From Paramarasmius palmivorus (Eukaryota > Basidiomycota > Agaricomycetes > Agaricales > Marasmiaceae), in contig JAYKXP010000017.1 of assembly GCA_037176845.1 (NCBI GenBank), positions 496,001-560,000 of the forward strand: a DNA stretch of 64,000 bases. Reading direction: 5' to 3'. The notes beneath the pieces are model-generated. The model had not been told where the DNA came from. It saw only the letters and a list, made by a program, of their open reading frames with translations, and made no database searches. How positions within the stretch are numbered: the first letter of the stretch is position 1; the number at the start of each line of letters is the position of its first letter. Positions 22,801 to 34,099 of this stretch are shown in pieces. Both the position numbers and the translations under genes were made by a program.

Positions 22801-25800
22801 TTGAATTGTATTGCCTAAAGGGGGTGTAGTCGAAGCTGCCGTTGAATTGCTCCGTCTGCAATTGCTCCAAGAGTATATCGCGAGGGTTGCGTGTGCATAG
22901 CGTGAAAGTTTCGTTCATCCACTTGGGTGGGTTCTCTGGCTTCGGCCCGGTGTAGCCAACCTCATATGTAGTCCATTCCGTATTTTCTTCGCGTATGCTG
23001 TCGATGGTAGCGTAAAGGTCTTGGGCGTCATGGAAAGGAGCATCACCGCCGAGAGGCTCGAGTTGGGCTTGCAGAATGTCGAGTGCTTCATTGATCTTCC
23101 CAGCAGAATTAGCAGCGCGAGTGAAGTGAAAATGGGCCCAGTCATATGTCGAGCGGCAGTCAAAAGGAAACCATGCGTCCTCACTGTCAACTGGAGGCTC
23201 GGGAGGAACAGGGAGCGGCATTGCATGATCAGATAAATCATTCCCATTGGCATCACAGGGTTTTGCTGTAGAAATAGTCAGTATTGTGAGGGTGTATCAG
23301 TCTTGTATGTACCTGTTAGGTGGGGATGCCTCATGTAGTGATACACTTCACGAAAGGCATCAGAGGGCGGGTCAATGTCGAAATGTTTTGAATTTTTATG
23401 CATGGTTAGGCCACGAGTAGAGCGAGCAACGAACTTGCAGCCAGGCTCCTGGCATGCAAGGTTCGGATGTCGAGGTTTGACTGACTTCTTAGGAGCCATA
23501 GTGTGGTGAGGGTCTGGGTGATGGAAAGAAATTGACGTGTCCTCGGCTAGTGTCAATTTATCGTCAGATGGACCCACTCCAGAATAACGTTAACTTGACC
23601 ACGTACCATTGAGCAATTCGCTCACTCGCCCACATCCACCCGCTTACATGCCTTCGAGAAAAAAGCCTGTCCAGAACCCAATTCCCCCGCCTCCTGCTCT
23701 GAACGCGCTGTCGCCGTCCAAAGGTGTGTTCAATGGCTGAGCCCCGATGCCTCCTGTTTGCTGAAGCTAGCTATGCCAAAAGAAGCATCAGCACCAGGGC
23801 CAAGACTGACACGCCGACGCAAGCAAATTGAAAGCGACGTACCCGCTACGGAGACTCTAACTAGCATTCCTGAAAGCTCCCAGCCTGTTAACCCTGCTCC
23901 AGATCTTCCGCCCAGTAATCGTCGGTCCTCTCGATCTACTCGTAACGTGAATCCGGCTCCTACGCGACCAAAGCCTCGAAGAACATCAGCCGAGGTCCAG
24001 AGTCAAAAACGTGCAGAAGAAGAGGCAAGGGCTCAAGCCGAAGCTGAAAGGCAGCAGCAGTTGAATGTCCTCAGCTCCATGGAAGCTGATTTGCGGGTCC
24101 AGATAGATGTTGAGAGGGAACTTGTTGAAATTGGGGGCTATGACCTTCCAATGGTGGTGGAAGAGGAAGAGGGACCAGATATGGTAGAAGTTGTTGGAAC
24201 TTCAAAAGGTGATGCTGACGGTGAATATTTTGATTTCTCTGCAGTGGATAAGGGAGATGAGAGCGCTGAAGAGGTTGGTGCTCACCTGTATGATTCTGCT
24301 CCCGCTGACTCTGTAAAAAGACTGCTCAGCCAACGAGAGGCAGGGGTAGGGGAAGAGGTAAAGGCAAAGGGAGAGGAGGAGGTCGTGGTGGGAAAAGGAA
24401 GCGGGGTGATGGAAACGAGTCCAACACGCAGTATGTTTACGTCTACTTGCTTCCCATACCTCCATCTTTTCTCACTGTTTGACAGGTCGAAGAAACAGAG
24501 TAAACCATTTCCGACGGGTTTAAAAGCCACGTATACTGCCTCACAAGCGCCTAGAACTCAAGAATCATCGGTTACAGGTGAAGGTGAAGTTGGAGGTCTC
24601 CATGACAGTGATATAGATGACTCCGTTGGGATTCCAGCTGCTGCAGGCAATAATGTGAGTAACCCTTCAATTATTTTGAATGGATCTCACTATTATATAT
24701 AGCCGGTTGTTGGATTTACGGTGAAAGCCCCAGCACAATTACCCAAAGGATCCAAACGCAAACGGTCAAATACAGCTTCTTCCGAAACTGTTGCAACTCA
24801 GACCCTGGCCGTACCAACTCCGACACCTCAGGCTCCTGCCCCGGCTGTTAAGACCACCAATGCATCTATCCGAAAGTCAGACATGCCCGATTTCATCGTC
24901 AGAGACTGGGAACCGGTTTTTACCCATTCATTACGGTGCCGAATCTTCAACGAGCCAAATTTGTTCAACATTAAGCGTACAAGGGAGCTGGTTCCAATTA
25001 TCCAGGACGTCGTGAATCGCCTCTACCCCGGGATATCATACTCTGTGATGTTGAATCATGAACCAGTTCTCGAGATGGTGCGTTCTCCACATTGTTTCAC
25101 CCAAGCTCAGCCTCTAACTCCTCCTCCTAGTCATACCGCAAGATTACAGAATGTCGAACTAACATTGCAGGAGCATCACTGGATGTTGTGAAGACTTATC
25201 TGGAAGGAACGTACACCGAGCAGCCAGAGGGACAAAGGCAGTATTGTACATGGGCACTCCGGAACGATGGGCCTGCTATTTACTCAACGCCGACACCATC
25301 TAGCTGTACAGCCAAGCCTGGAACACCGGGTTATCAGGTACGTTATTGTATAATCTCTATCTGGACCATGCAAAGACGCTCTTTTACAGTACCCTGATGG
25401 AATGTTCGAGTCATTTTTCATTGTACAGGCCATGCGAAGGTGCAGCGCCTCGATACAGAGCTCGAAGGTCGATTTCGGGCGCCCTATCGGTGCAGTCGCC
25501 ACTGTAGCTGCAGCTGTAGGTCTCGCAATACCTCCTTTATGATGTACTCACTGAAAAATATTCATAGGTCGAACGGGCGTTTCATCATTTCGAGAGTAAC
25601 AACATTGATACATTACCTAAAGATCAATTTTCGACCTCTTCATACTCCTCAACCATCGATGGATACGCCGAGTACCTTCGTGGTTTCAGCGAGCGGCGAT
25701 GGAGCCATCTTCGGGAACTCTACGAGTACAAAATTCAGCCTGCCACTCCCGTTGCCGAAACATCATTGGGCCCTGGTCGACGCCAGCTATATGTGCCGGC

Positions 25801-27563
25801 AAGTCCTGTCAAAGGACAGTGAACAGATATATTCATTCCCTTACCTTGCGATACCAATTTGATACCTTTTTCTTGGTTTTTTTAATATCTGCTGTTATTT
25901 TCGGCTTCCCTTTCTTGGATTCCTACGAGCGCCACCTACACTGTATCTCAACAGCCTTGATATTTACGCAGAATGGTCGTAATTAATACTGGATGTATAA
26001 TATTTGCCCTGGATACCAATCATATCCCTCTGTCTACCCGTAGAACCTGTGTACTATGGCCTAGCATGTACCATTTCGGCATTTTGGCATTTTTGGCCGG
26101 TGTGCCATGAGGATAAACGGTCGCGGCATTTCGGAAAACCGGGTCTAGCCTCTAGCATTCGGCATTTTGGCCCAAAATGCCGTCGGCATGCCGCTCCCGT
26201 GCCGAAATGCCATCTGATGTAACCTTACTGATGAGCAGAGCGTACCTTCATCATGATAATGGACAGCTCATGCCCATCCCATGGTCGAGACCCAGTTAAC
26301 ATCTCCAAAACGATACACCCAACACTCCAAATATCGACCTTGAGACTGTACCGCCGTTCTGACGTCAAGACTTCAGGTGGCATCCAATAAATAGTGCCGA
26401 CTATACCGGCTTCAACATCAAGTTCAGCAGCGCGTTTGGATACAGCGAATCCAGAGATTTTGCAGACGCCAGACTTTGGGTCGAAGAGAACGTTCCTGGC
26501 TTGGAGGTCCTAAAAGGGCGATCAGTCACCTATCAACGATCATGAAGGAAGCGGGTCGTACGCAGTGACAGATTCCGTTCGAGTGGAGATACTCAAGACC
26601 ACTGAGTATCTGACTGGTGAAGAACTGGGTATTCTCTTCGCTCAGCTTTCCGTGTTTTGACAGCATGCTGCTTATTGAGCCGCCAGGCATATACTCGAAG
26701 AATCTGTGGAGCAACAACTATCAGCTACTAATCAAGACGTTGTTGACATTCCAACTCACATACTGAGAGTTGTAGGAGTCTCTTCAAATCCCAAATACTG
26801 AACGATATTCGGATGATCCAAATCCTTCGATAGCTCAGACTCCTTCTTCAGCCCAAGTGCAATCTCCGTGTCCCTACAATTGGGTTGACCGCGAGACAAT
26901 TCAACTCGTTTCGCAATCATCATCTCTCCTGTGGTAGCGTTCAGGCCCAGATAGAGCTTCCCATGCGAGCCCGTTCCAATCATCTCTCCACAAACCCATT
27001 TGAATGCGGCTGGCATAGGAGGTGCGAGTTACACGTCAGACTTGGGAGCCTATTACTCTCAAGGAACCGGTAGACTTACCAGGACTATGCCCTGAATTGC
27101 TCGCGTTCGTCCGAGCTGGTGTCTCGTCTCCTTCAGGCTTGTGTCCCCAAAGTTTGGTACTGCGTTTCCTCGACACGTGTGCTGCGACAGAATGGCCATA
27201 GGCCACTTCCGAAATCCTCTTCCTATGCTCCTCCGCTACAACTCTGATACTCTTTCTTTCCTTCTTAGCCTCCTTTCCCTCACGCACAGCACTTGGAACA
27301 GGAGGAAGCAGTGGGCGTATAGCAGTTGTCTCCACAGCTTGAGTTATGGTATCAATCACGGGCTGGTCCAGGTCATGATGCGGGGGCAACTCTTCTACTG
27401 GATTTTGCACGTCCACAGGCCTCGGAAGTACTACCCAGCCATCGTCGAACACCTCCGGCGTGGACGAGCGACTGGAAGAGGTTGCCCGAGTACGCTGGGG
27501 TGATGGAGTATCGTAAACTGCCTGTGTCGGGGAGATGTGAGATGTGACGAGATTGCGATTCAT
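19878..27563 (-). CDS. Ste11/Bck1-like pseudokinase, split by a transposon in an intron
   Basis: Exons 27563-27080, 27009-26760, 26703-26562, 26509-26246, then after a 6.1-kb intron 20110-20022 and 19965-19878, give 438 residues in frame. Residues 1-160 are disordered, Ser/Thr/Pro-rich. The kinase domain is MAPKKK-like: a GTGSHG glycine loop, the lysine in IAKRVEL, EYMPGGSI, WMPPEV, VDIWSVGC, LADDFMRKCFA and DPEERPSA. The catalytic residues are degraded: HRDLK reads HCDLQ, and DFG reads GFA (26452-26444). Loss of the metal-binding Asp makes phosphotransfer unlikely, so it is best called a pseudokinase. The large intron contains a complete Plavaka element (20164-26230). The ATG at 27563 is the first in the correct frame. 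Confidence 0.75.
20164..20270. repeat. Left terminal and subterminal repeats of the Plavaka element
   Basis: The terminal CAGTAAG is followed by GCATTTCAGCATTTTTT, TGACATTTCTGGCATTTT and CGAATGCTGAATGCC. Repeated GCATTT/AAATGC words in both orientations look like transposase-binding sites of CACTA-like elements. Confidence 0.7.
20305..23499 (-). CDS. Plavaka transposase
   Basis: Nine exons, 23499-23313, 23265-22745, 22693-22480, 22426-22198, 22146-22014, 21962-21787, 21734-21638, 21584-21017 and 20969-20305, give 929 residues with no stop or frame break. An N-terminal C2H2 finger (CQEPGC..HKNSKH) leads into the Plavaka core: FMSGTWAWKKA-like, LGSDKTTVSVATG, LGPYIADYPEQ, ELLSPDLLHQVIKGTFKDHL, FNQWTGDDSKALMK, LPRQHSLMHY and SSITESKHIKAVKEPWRRSSR. 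These are hallmark blocks of the Plavaka family of Agaricomycetes. The catalytic residues are not established in my knowledge, so I name none. The enzyme should bind the terminal repeats and cut the element out. An alternative start at 23577 would add 26 residues. Confidence 0.9.
23500..23647. promoter_or_regulatory. Bidirectional promoter of the transposon
   Basis: Only 148 bp separate the transposase ATG (minus) from the ATG of the partner gene (plus), so both must be driven from this region. No TATA box is obvious. Confidence 0.5.
23648..25822 (+). CDS. DUF6532-like partner protein of the Plavaka element
   Basis: Six exons, 23648-23723, 23771-24654, 24703-25077, 25131-25337, 25390-25515 and 25568-25822, give 640 residues in frame. 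The N-terminal 350 residues are basic then acidic, with an Ala/Glu/Arg helix near 100-130 (coiled coil). A Ser/Pro/Lys stretch follows. From about 400 comes a globular part whose end resembles DUF6532: YPDGMFESFFIVQAM, FGRPIGAVATVAAAVERAF, then a Pro-rich end. DUF6532 proteins are abundant near mobile elements in basidiomycetes. A role as a transposition cofactor or as a factor that restrains the element is possible but unproven. It is divergently paired with the transposase inside the same TIRs. Confidence 0.7.
26066..26230. repeat. Right subterminal and terminal repeats of the Plavaka element
   Basis: Contains CATTTCGGCATTTTGGCATTTT, GGCATTTCGG, CATTCGGCATTTTGG, its reverse complement CCAAAATGCC, and GCCGAAATGCC, before the terminal CTTACTG. 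More regular and more GC-rich than the left side. Confidence 0.7.
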
Positions 27564-29236
27564 CGATTTGGACGGATGATGTAGACGACCCTTGTTGAAG
27601 GGCAGTGGTCGCAGGCGAGGAAAGGTGCATGGAAGTGGGATTTGGCTGCATAGCGCCGTGCTGCGGACAGTATATGCTAATCGAGAGCGACGATAGATGA
27701 TAGTTGGTCTTCAGAGTTCTGTGTTGGTGGGGGTGCTTCCGTGGGTTTCAGGTTGTAAAGAACATGAAAGGCGGTGAACACCGTCTTAACGCTACCCCCA
27801 TGGCATCTCTGGAAGCAGTACGGTCAGCTCGGTAGTCAATATTCTACGATATATTAGAACGTGCCGCTTTGGTGCAGTGCTTGAGAATGTGTAGAACTTG
27901 CTTGCCCTGTCAAAACGTCCAATGAACAGAAAGAGGGTCTTGTCCCGTCATGTCCATGAGTCGCGATGAGTACTGCTCGAGTGCTGCACAGTCGTCGAAG
28001 TCGTTCAACAAAAACAGAGACAGAACAAGCGCCCAGGAATCCGCAATGTGCATCAAAACCTTTTGTCGTCTTCGTCGTCTTCTTTCGGTGAACTAATAGT
28101 ACCTGCAAGTTTCAGGTTTACTTGGACCGAAATCATGTACGCTACCAAATTCAAAATCGTCGAAAAGGAATGCACACCGCCTAACGCATCCCCAGTATGT
28201 AACTCCCCTGGTAACTCCCACCTCTGTATTTTCAGAACTGTTAACATACTAGCGTCAGCGTGCTTCTTTCACGGCAGCTGTGGCGACCGCGCAATGTTTC
28301 TCTATAGTATTCAACCTACAATCGCTCGGACTGCTTACCACTACGTGGTACACTAATATTTCAATCAAAGAATGTCAGCTGAGTTGTAACGAATGGTCGT
28401 AGAGGGCGGCGCATGCGTATACATACATGGTGCGTACCCGAGTTCTGACATGCTCATCTCTCGCTGAATCTTTTTCGATTTCTTTGATCTGAAGTCTCAA
28501 GATCTCATGCCCTACCGATTTTTATTGACGAAGACTTCTTTCACCCTCGCCATTCACACCCTCGCCATTCACACCCCATTGCCACAGACTAACTCCCCAA
28601 CGCGGTTTACCCCAGTTACCGTCGCGATATAATCCCTTGTAGTGAGGTGCAAATTTAAATTGGCGTACAAAAGGAAGGCCCAAATCTGCTGTAGACGCAC
28701 CCACTACTACAACGATGAGAAAACTGCCGTTGCATACGCCAACTCTCAGAAGACAACGTTCAAGGCCTCCTTCAGGATACCGAATTGGCTCAGCTATCAT
28801 GCTTGACTTAGTCCAGGGACCTCGTTCAGTAATACCCGCGAAATCTCAAAGCGAGTCATCAAGCAATGTAAACTGGGGGAAGTATTTGCCGGGAGTGAAG
28901 GATACTCTTCAAGCGTATGTCGATGCAGCTCTGAGTATCTGACCATGGCTATTTAGAAACTTGGTAATTCGCCTGTAGAGGTACTTAGATGAATACATAG
29001 AATCCCTTTACAAAGCTCAACCTCTTGACCTCTATGCTCTGTTGTACCATCACCAACCTCATGAGTGCTTGAGTGCTGTCGGAAAATCCATCTAAACCTC
29101 ACACTGGTTCAAGCACGTTGGCCAATAGATTTCAGTCCTTTACTGATGTGTCATTACAACCTCTGTCGGAATATGTTTCTTCATGGTGGAGGGGGTTCGG
29201 AACAGCACCTTTGGTGGCGATTTCTGTCGTGCCTTG
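27564..29236. other. Gene-poor stretch upstream of the pseudokinase
   Basis: No gene supported. A second frame from an ATG at 27651 overlaps the first kinase exon out of frame. Near 28552-28580 the 15-mer CACCCTCGCCATTCA occurs twice in tandem. Frames at 28522-28800 (minus) and 28715-28942 (plus) overlap and show no motif. Confidence 0.4.
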
Positions 29237-30357
29237 TCACAAAAGATCTAGAGCAGTGTTGGCATGTAGTCGATGAGAATTCATATGATCTATGAGAGCG
29301 AATACTGAGCGTTTGTGATGAATAAGTAGAAGCAGAGTACATACTGCGAAGGCCGTTTTTGGTGGTGTAGGCTTGGTCGCATATGAGACATTGATAATTC
29401 GCTGAGCATTTCCGTCTCCGAACCGAGGTTCTCATGACACCCATAGACGCAACAGACCCTGTGATCGGTTCTGATGCCGAAAGCCTTGAACTAGCACTGT
29501 GTTCGGTCCACGCCGGAGATGGCAATCTGTCCACGACCTCCTCTTCTATGTTTAGCAAGCTTAATTGATGGCCATGACCTTCCTTGGGTTCAGACCACAA
29601 GTTGGCATCGAAAAAAGTCATATTGGGAATAGGACGGATGGGCTCTGCTGCAGCAAACATTCCCGGAATCGGCTGATATTGCTGGGATATACTAGGTCCA
29701 GGGATACTGAAAGGCGCTACTCCTTGAACGGTAAAACCTGAATGAACGTCGTGCGTAGAGGAATAGGGCTCTTGTGAGACGTCACCCATATCATGGTTCA
29801 GGTAATTTGCGTAACCCTCCGTCCACTCGGGCGGTGTATGAATGAACGGGACATGGGGGAAATCTTCTGTTGGTCCTGGTGTTGAGGGACCAAGCCGTAT
29901 GAGAGTGTGACGGTCCTGTTTGACAGTCTGAGGGGAAGACATCTCGGAGTCAGCTTGCAGGGCGTCTAGGGAACTGGGTGCAGCTGTGTCATTTAAGTCA
30001 TCCGAGGATTGCTCAAAATGACTAGATGGCCGCACGGAACCTATATCTCTATGAAAACTTTCTCTTCAAATAGAGAAAGGAAATGTTACCATTTTCTACC
30101 ACCACTTGGAAACGCTCATGCATCCTACGTACTAGCTCCTCATCGTCTGGCCAGTATTCTTCGTCCTGTAAGCAGAGATGAAGTGGAGTTTTCCAATAGT
30201 GGCAATGCCTACCGGCTGAAGCAACGTGAATATCTGACTGTCTCGCATGGTCGCTATACTTGCTTCTGGGACCTATGTTTGGGAAGTCGTACTGAGAGCC
30301 ATCAGCATACAGCAAGAACGAACCTGTTTCAATAAATAGTGGGCAAGTGCAGTACAC
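29237..30357 (-). CDS. C2H2 zinc-finger protein, probable transcription factor
   Basis: Exons ending at 30090, then 30040-29345 and 29289-29237, join in phase. The central part is Pro/Ser-rich and disordered. The C-terminus has a clean C2H2 finger: CLICDQAYTTKNGL, then across the intron RNHMNSH. The frame then ends at 29237. In the next frame over the DNA would read TTCQHCSRSFVTRHDRNRH, a good second finger, so either one base has been lost or an unusual splice is used (see findings). The first exon lies within 30357-30090 and has no early ATG in frame; its start is unresolved. Probably nuclear. Confidence 0.6.
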
Positions 30358-30360
30358 GGA

Positions 30361-31920
30361 TCATAGACCTAGCATGCAAATTATCGCATTGAGTATCACA
30401 GGAGTATGCACGCCCAAATAAAAAAGAAAATTTACTGGATTATGCAGCGGAATTCGCTCAGTATGAACAACCAGATCGGGCGACGATGGGGATAGTGTTA
30501 ACGTCGACGACGACGACGGTGATACCGAGGGCGATTGACTGTTGGGCGAGCGGGAGTTGCGGGGACTGGAGCTGCTTCTTGCCACCGCATCTTCAAACGG
30601 CATCTCCTGTACGCACTGAGTCTCCACAGAGACTTTCGATGACCATCGATTCTGCCTAACAACAACTCGAATTCCACGCAGAAAGATGCACTGATTCGGA
30701 CTTTCCAGTCGGTTGACACCGATTGGGCCTGTATGAGCGCACGCCAAAGCAGATTGCTGGAATCGGTACTTGGTTTGAGCTCCTGGGGGGCTGGGCACGA
30801 TATCCATCGTCACAGGCCCTACATCGACCCCATTGAATGCGGCCATCCCCCAATTGTTTGTTTTGTCGACTCCAGTGACCAGAATCAACGCACTCTCACT
30901 CAGGCGTCGGCCTCGGACGTCGTTGATATACTGAAACCAACGTGGTGCATTTCTTCTTGCATAGTCTTCGAAGGCGTTCTCGTTTCGATGATCCTCCCGT
31001 TGACCGCCTTCAGGGAGAACCAAAACTGCCCCTTCGGCGACCCCAGAGGTGAGCTGAAATCCGCATCCGACCTCTGGGGGAACATCTTCAAATCAAAAGG
31101 GTGAGGCCTTTTGTCCAGTCCAAAGTAAACGACATACCTGGATGTGGATGAGATCTACAATAGTTTAGCGGTTTCCAAGTAATTTTGCTAGCAGTACTAG
31201 CGACAACCGATCCCGGGCTGTGTTGGTACAAGACCCTCGCGATGTCGGATGGCAGGATAAGCTGCTCAAAGTTTTCCGGTACTCTCCCGAGGTTTCGGTC
31301 ATCTTGGGAGCTGTATAGGATGTTGAAGAAGTATTCGATCCCCCCCTGTCCATCATGAGCTACGACGTCCCCAATCGAGACTCCCATTCGCCGATAAGAG
31401 TCCGGAAGGTCATCAGAAACGCTAGGGCGCCATATAGGGTATCCGGCACGAATTGGAAGCAAGTGCTTGACGTAGGTCACGAACGGCGGAGGTGGAGGTT
31501 CACATTCGCATGTGTCTGGCTCGTCTTCGTCTGGGGTTGTAGCTATGGGACCTTTGAGTGTAAAATTTCCGCCATTGATAACGAGCGGGCGCGCCGGCCT
31601 GTGTAAGCTTTCTAATCGTCAAACCGGGCAAGATCAAAACAGCGATAACTCTCATACCATCTTGAAGTTTTCGTTCTCATTCGTCGAATTAGAAGCAAGA
31701 GGAAAAGCGGACTTGGAAAGAGGAGATGTCGAAGCACGTTGCCTGCGCCTATCGAGTCCAGGACGTTCCGCACCCATTGAGAGAGAAGACTTCGGAGGTT
31801 GGCTTGCAGGCGGAACTCGAGCGCTTCCATGAAAGCTGTTGTCAAGTCAGGATTTTGCTGTATAGAAAACAAACCATTACAACCACATACAGCATATGAA
31901 CAATTCAAAGCTGCGCCCAT
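30361..31920 (-). CDS. Agaricomycete-specific protein, paralogue 2
   Basis: Exons 31920-31658, 31598-31138 and 31085-30361 give 482 residues in frame, with the same intron phases as paralogue 1. Exon 1 holds a hydrophobic stretch, LLFPSPLFLLLLI, followed by basic residues, like a membrane anchor. Conserved blocks are LVINGGNFTLKG, WRPSVSDDLPDSYR, GVSIGDVV, EYFFNILY, LGRVPENF, LVLPEGGQREDHRNENAF, GVDKTNNWGMAAFNG and NQCIFLRGIRVVV. The Ser-rich stretch near 400-440 is low complexity, and the C-terminus is hydrophobic (FLFYLGVHTPVILNAIICML). Function unknown. It and paralogue 1 flank the pseudokinase locus. Confidence 0.7.
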
Positions 31921-32735
31921 TTAGTCACATCACCGCAACGTGATGTGGTTGACAGTAAGAATCTAACTAGCCTACCCACACCGTTCGAAGGCTCGAAGGG
32001 GCGACCGCGGTGCCAAATACAAGTTGGCAAGCAAGCTCAGAGGAGTACATGAAAGTTTTAAGGAAAGAAAGAGCAGCGCAGCAAGCGCTTACATGCACAG
32101 TCCATACATAAGCGCCCGTGAAAGCAGCGCTCCCACTCAACGCCTCGAGAACCTTCGCAAATCCTTGAGTCTGAGACCACTCACACTGCTTCGTTTTCGG
32201 ATTAACAAAGTTCTATATTCTCAACAAACATAAAACTATCCGAAACACGACGACTAGAAGTACCGTAGTACTAAGTAACAAAAAAACATTTACTGGTGCA
32301 TGATGTATAATGTGTGCGTACGTTGTATCTGTATATGTAAAAAGGTTGCTTGGTAGGGTGGGGGGAATGGGGGTAATTGCATGATGAAACGAATAAAAGC
32401 CCAGAGAAAAAAAAAGGCGTTACTGTTGATACAATGGTTGTTGGTTGAACAAAAGAGAGTTCGTCATGAAAGGCAGTCGGAGACGGTGTATGTGTAAGAG
32501 GTATGAGGGGGTATGAAAGTCAAAAGATAACAACATAGCGCCGCCACCGCCTCCCCTCTACTCGGATCACCATTCCATATTTTTGGGGATGCCTCGTCGC
32601 GCTGCGAGCTGTAGAGTAATGCAAGTGTAATAATGATAAGGTTGATAAAAGCGGCGACGGCGAGGCGGTGGCAAGTGGAGGCTCCACGATGGCGGCGACG
32701 ATGTGTGCATGATCCAAGGCCATGTCGAACGTCGA
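31921..32735. other. Intergenic region 3' of TBP
   Basis: No gene recognised; T/A-rich runs near 32280-32420 suit 3' untranslated sequence and terminators of TBP. Confidence 0.4.
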
Positions 32736-34099
32736 TCACGGCTTGCGGAATTCACACAACACAGTGTATATTGTGTTGAATGCGGTGTAAATCTCTTCTC
32801 GAACCTATTGGTTGGTAGAAGAGGTGTTAGCGGATGATGTTTACAATGAACTCCAGTTATTGAAGCAATCCCCTGAAGGAATGGAATGCAAACATCATCC
32901 GAAACCATGACGACGACGTGAGTGACGCCTTTAGCGTACTCGCGAGTCGGTAGGTGAGATCGATGCGTGCAATCTGCCATGTAGCGTAACATCCGGTACG
33001 CGCCGTTAGCGTGACATGGAGGATGTTACGTGTATGGCGAATGAAAGGCAAAAGGGAGACTGCTAATTACCTTTGCACCCGTCAGCACTATCTTCCCCGA
33101 GACGAAGATGAGCAGCACGACTTTGGGCTTGATCATACGGTAGATGAGACCAGGGAACAACTACGAGGATGTGTGAGTGAAGCGTCGTTGAACAGTGACG
33201 ACGAGCGACACTTACCTCTGGTTCATAACTACTGAACTGTCCGTGGCTGTATGCAAGACCTTCCAACCGAATGGGGAACTTGACATCACAGCTACCAACA
33301 ATGTTCTGAATCTTGAACTCGGAGAACTTGGCGTCGAAACCGAGCTTTTGCACGATACGCGCGTACTTTCGCGACGCCAGTCTTGAGTCGTCTTCAGATT
33401 TGGCACCCGTCACGACCATCTTGCCAGAGGCGAAGATGAGTGCAGTCGTTTTGGGGTCACGGATACGCATGATCACGGCGGCGAAACGCTATTGGGAAAA
33501 AACAGGTTGGATATCACATGAACAACAAAAGGTTAACATGAAACGATACAAACCTTGGGGTTGTACTCTGCATTACGTGCGTGTAAGGCGATGGTTTTGA
33601 GGTCTAACCGACAGTCGAGGTTGACTGTGGCGACGATGTTTTGGAGAGTGGGGACGATGCCCTCGACAGCGGTAATGTGCTGCTGCTCGAGAGTGAGTGG
33701 TTTAGGGGTAGCCGCAGTAGCTGGGCCAGGGGTAGAAGGACCTGCGACCGCGTTTGCGGGAGGTGAGGAAGCAGCGGAAGGTGGCGTCTGGGAAGATTGT
33801 ACTGGATTAGTTTGGGGATGTGAAGGGGGTTGATAGGAGTTTGACAGCGGTGAAGGACCCGGTAATGCGAGGCCATTCGCAGGACGAGCAAGGTAAGGAT
33901 TCGAAGAAGGTAAAGCTAGTCCCTGGGACTGCTGAGTCTGCTGCTGGGCCTGCTGAGCCTGGGCTTGGGCCTGTTGCTGCTGCTGTTGCTGACGCTGTTG
34001 TTGGGCCTGCTGCTGTTGTTGTTGGTAGAGTTGCTGCTGCTGAACGGTGACATTGGAACGACCAAAGTTGACTTGACGAGCAGGTAATGCAAAAGACAT
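32736..34099 (-). CDS. SPT15: TATA-binding protein (TBP)
   Basis: Exons 34099-33554, 33488-33216, 33160-33071 and 32804-32736 give 325 residues. The C-terminal 180 residues are the TBP saddle: [20 protein letters not shown], the [20 protein letters not shown] run, [48 protein letters not shown] and the end CEFRKP. The N-terminal 145 residues are variable, with a Gln tract (about residues 20-60, coded mostly by CAG/CAA) and then Pro/Ser. TBP nucleates transcription by all three nuclear RNA polymerases. The last intron is about 264 nt, several times longer than the others in the window; no embedded gene was found in it. Confidence 0.95.

Larger units (their letters stand above)
20164..26230. 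mobile_element. Complete Plavaka-type transposon
   Basis: A 6067-bp element starting CAGTAAG and ending CTTACTG, flanked by the 2-bp direct repeat AT (20162-20163 and 26231-26232). Outside the duplication, GAGC at the left is matched by GAGC at the right simply because the host sequence reads GGAGC-AT-GAGC. Terminal repeats match imperfectly for about 30 bp. Both subterminal regions are full of GCATTT/CATTTCGGCATTTT copies. Inside are two divergent genes: a transposase (minus) and a DUF6532-like partner (plus), both with fully open, spliceable frames. It sits within an intron of the pseudokinase gene. Confidence 0.85.

Noticed and set aside
28522..28942. Overlapping frames on both strands near a tandem 15-mer
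   Set aside because: Neither frame has a domain or a partner exon; the repeat is only two units.
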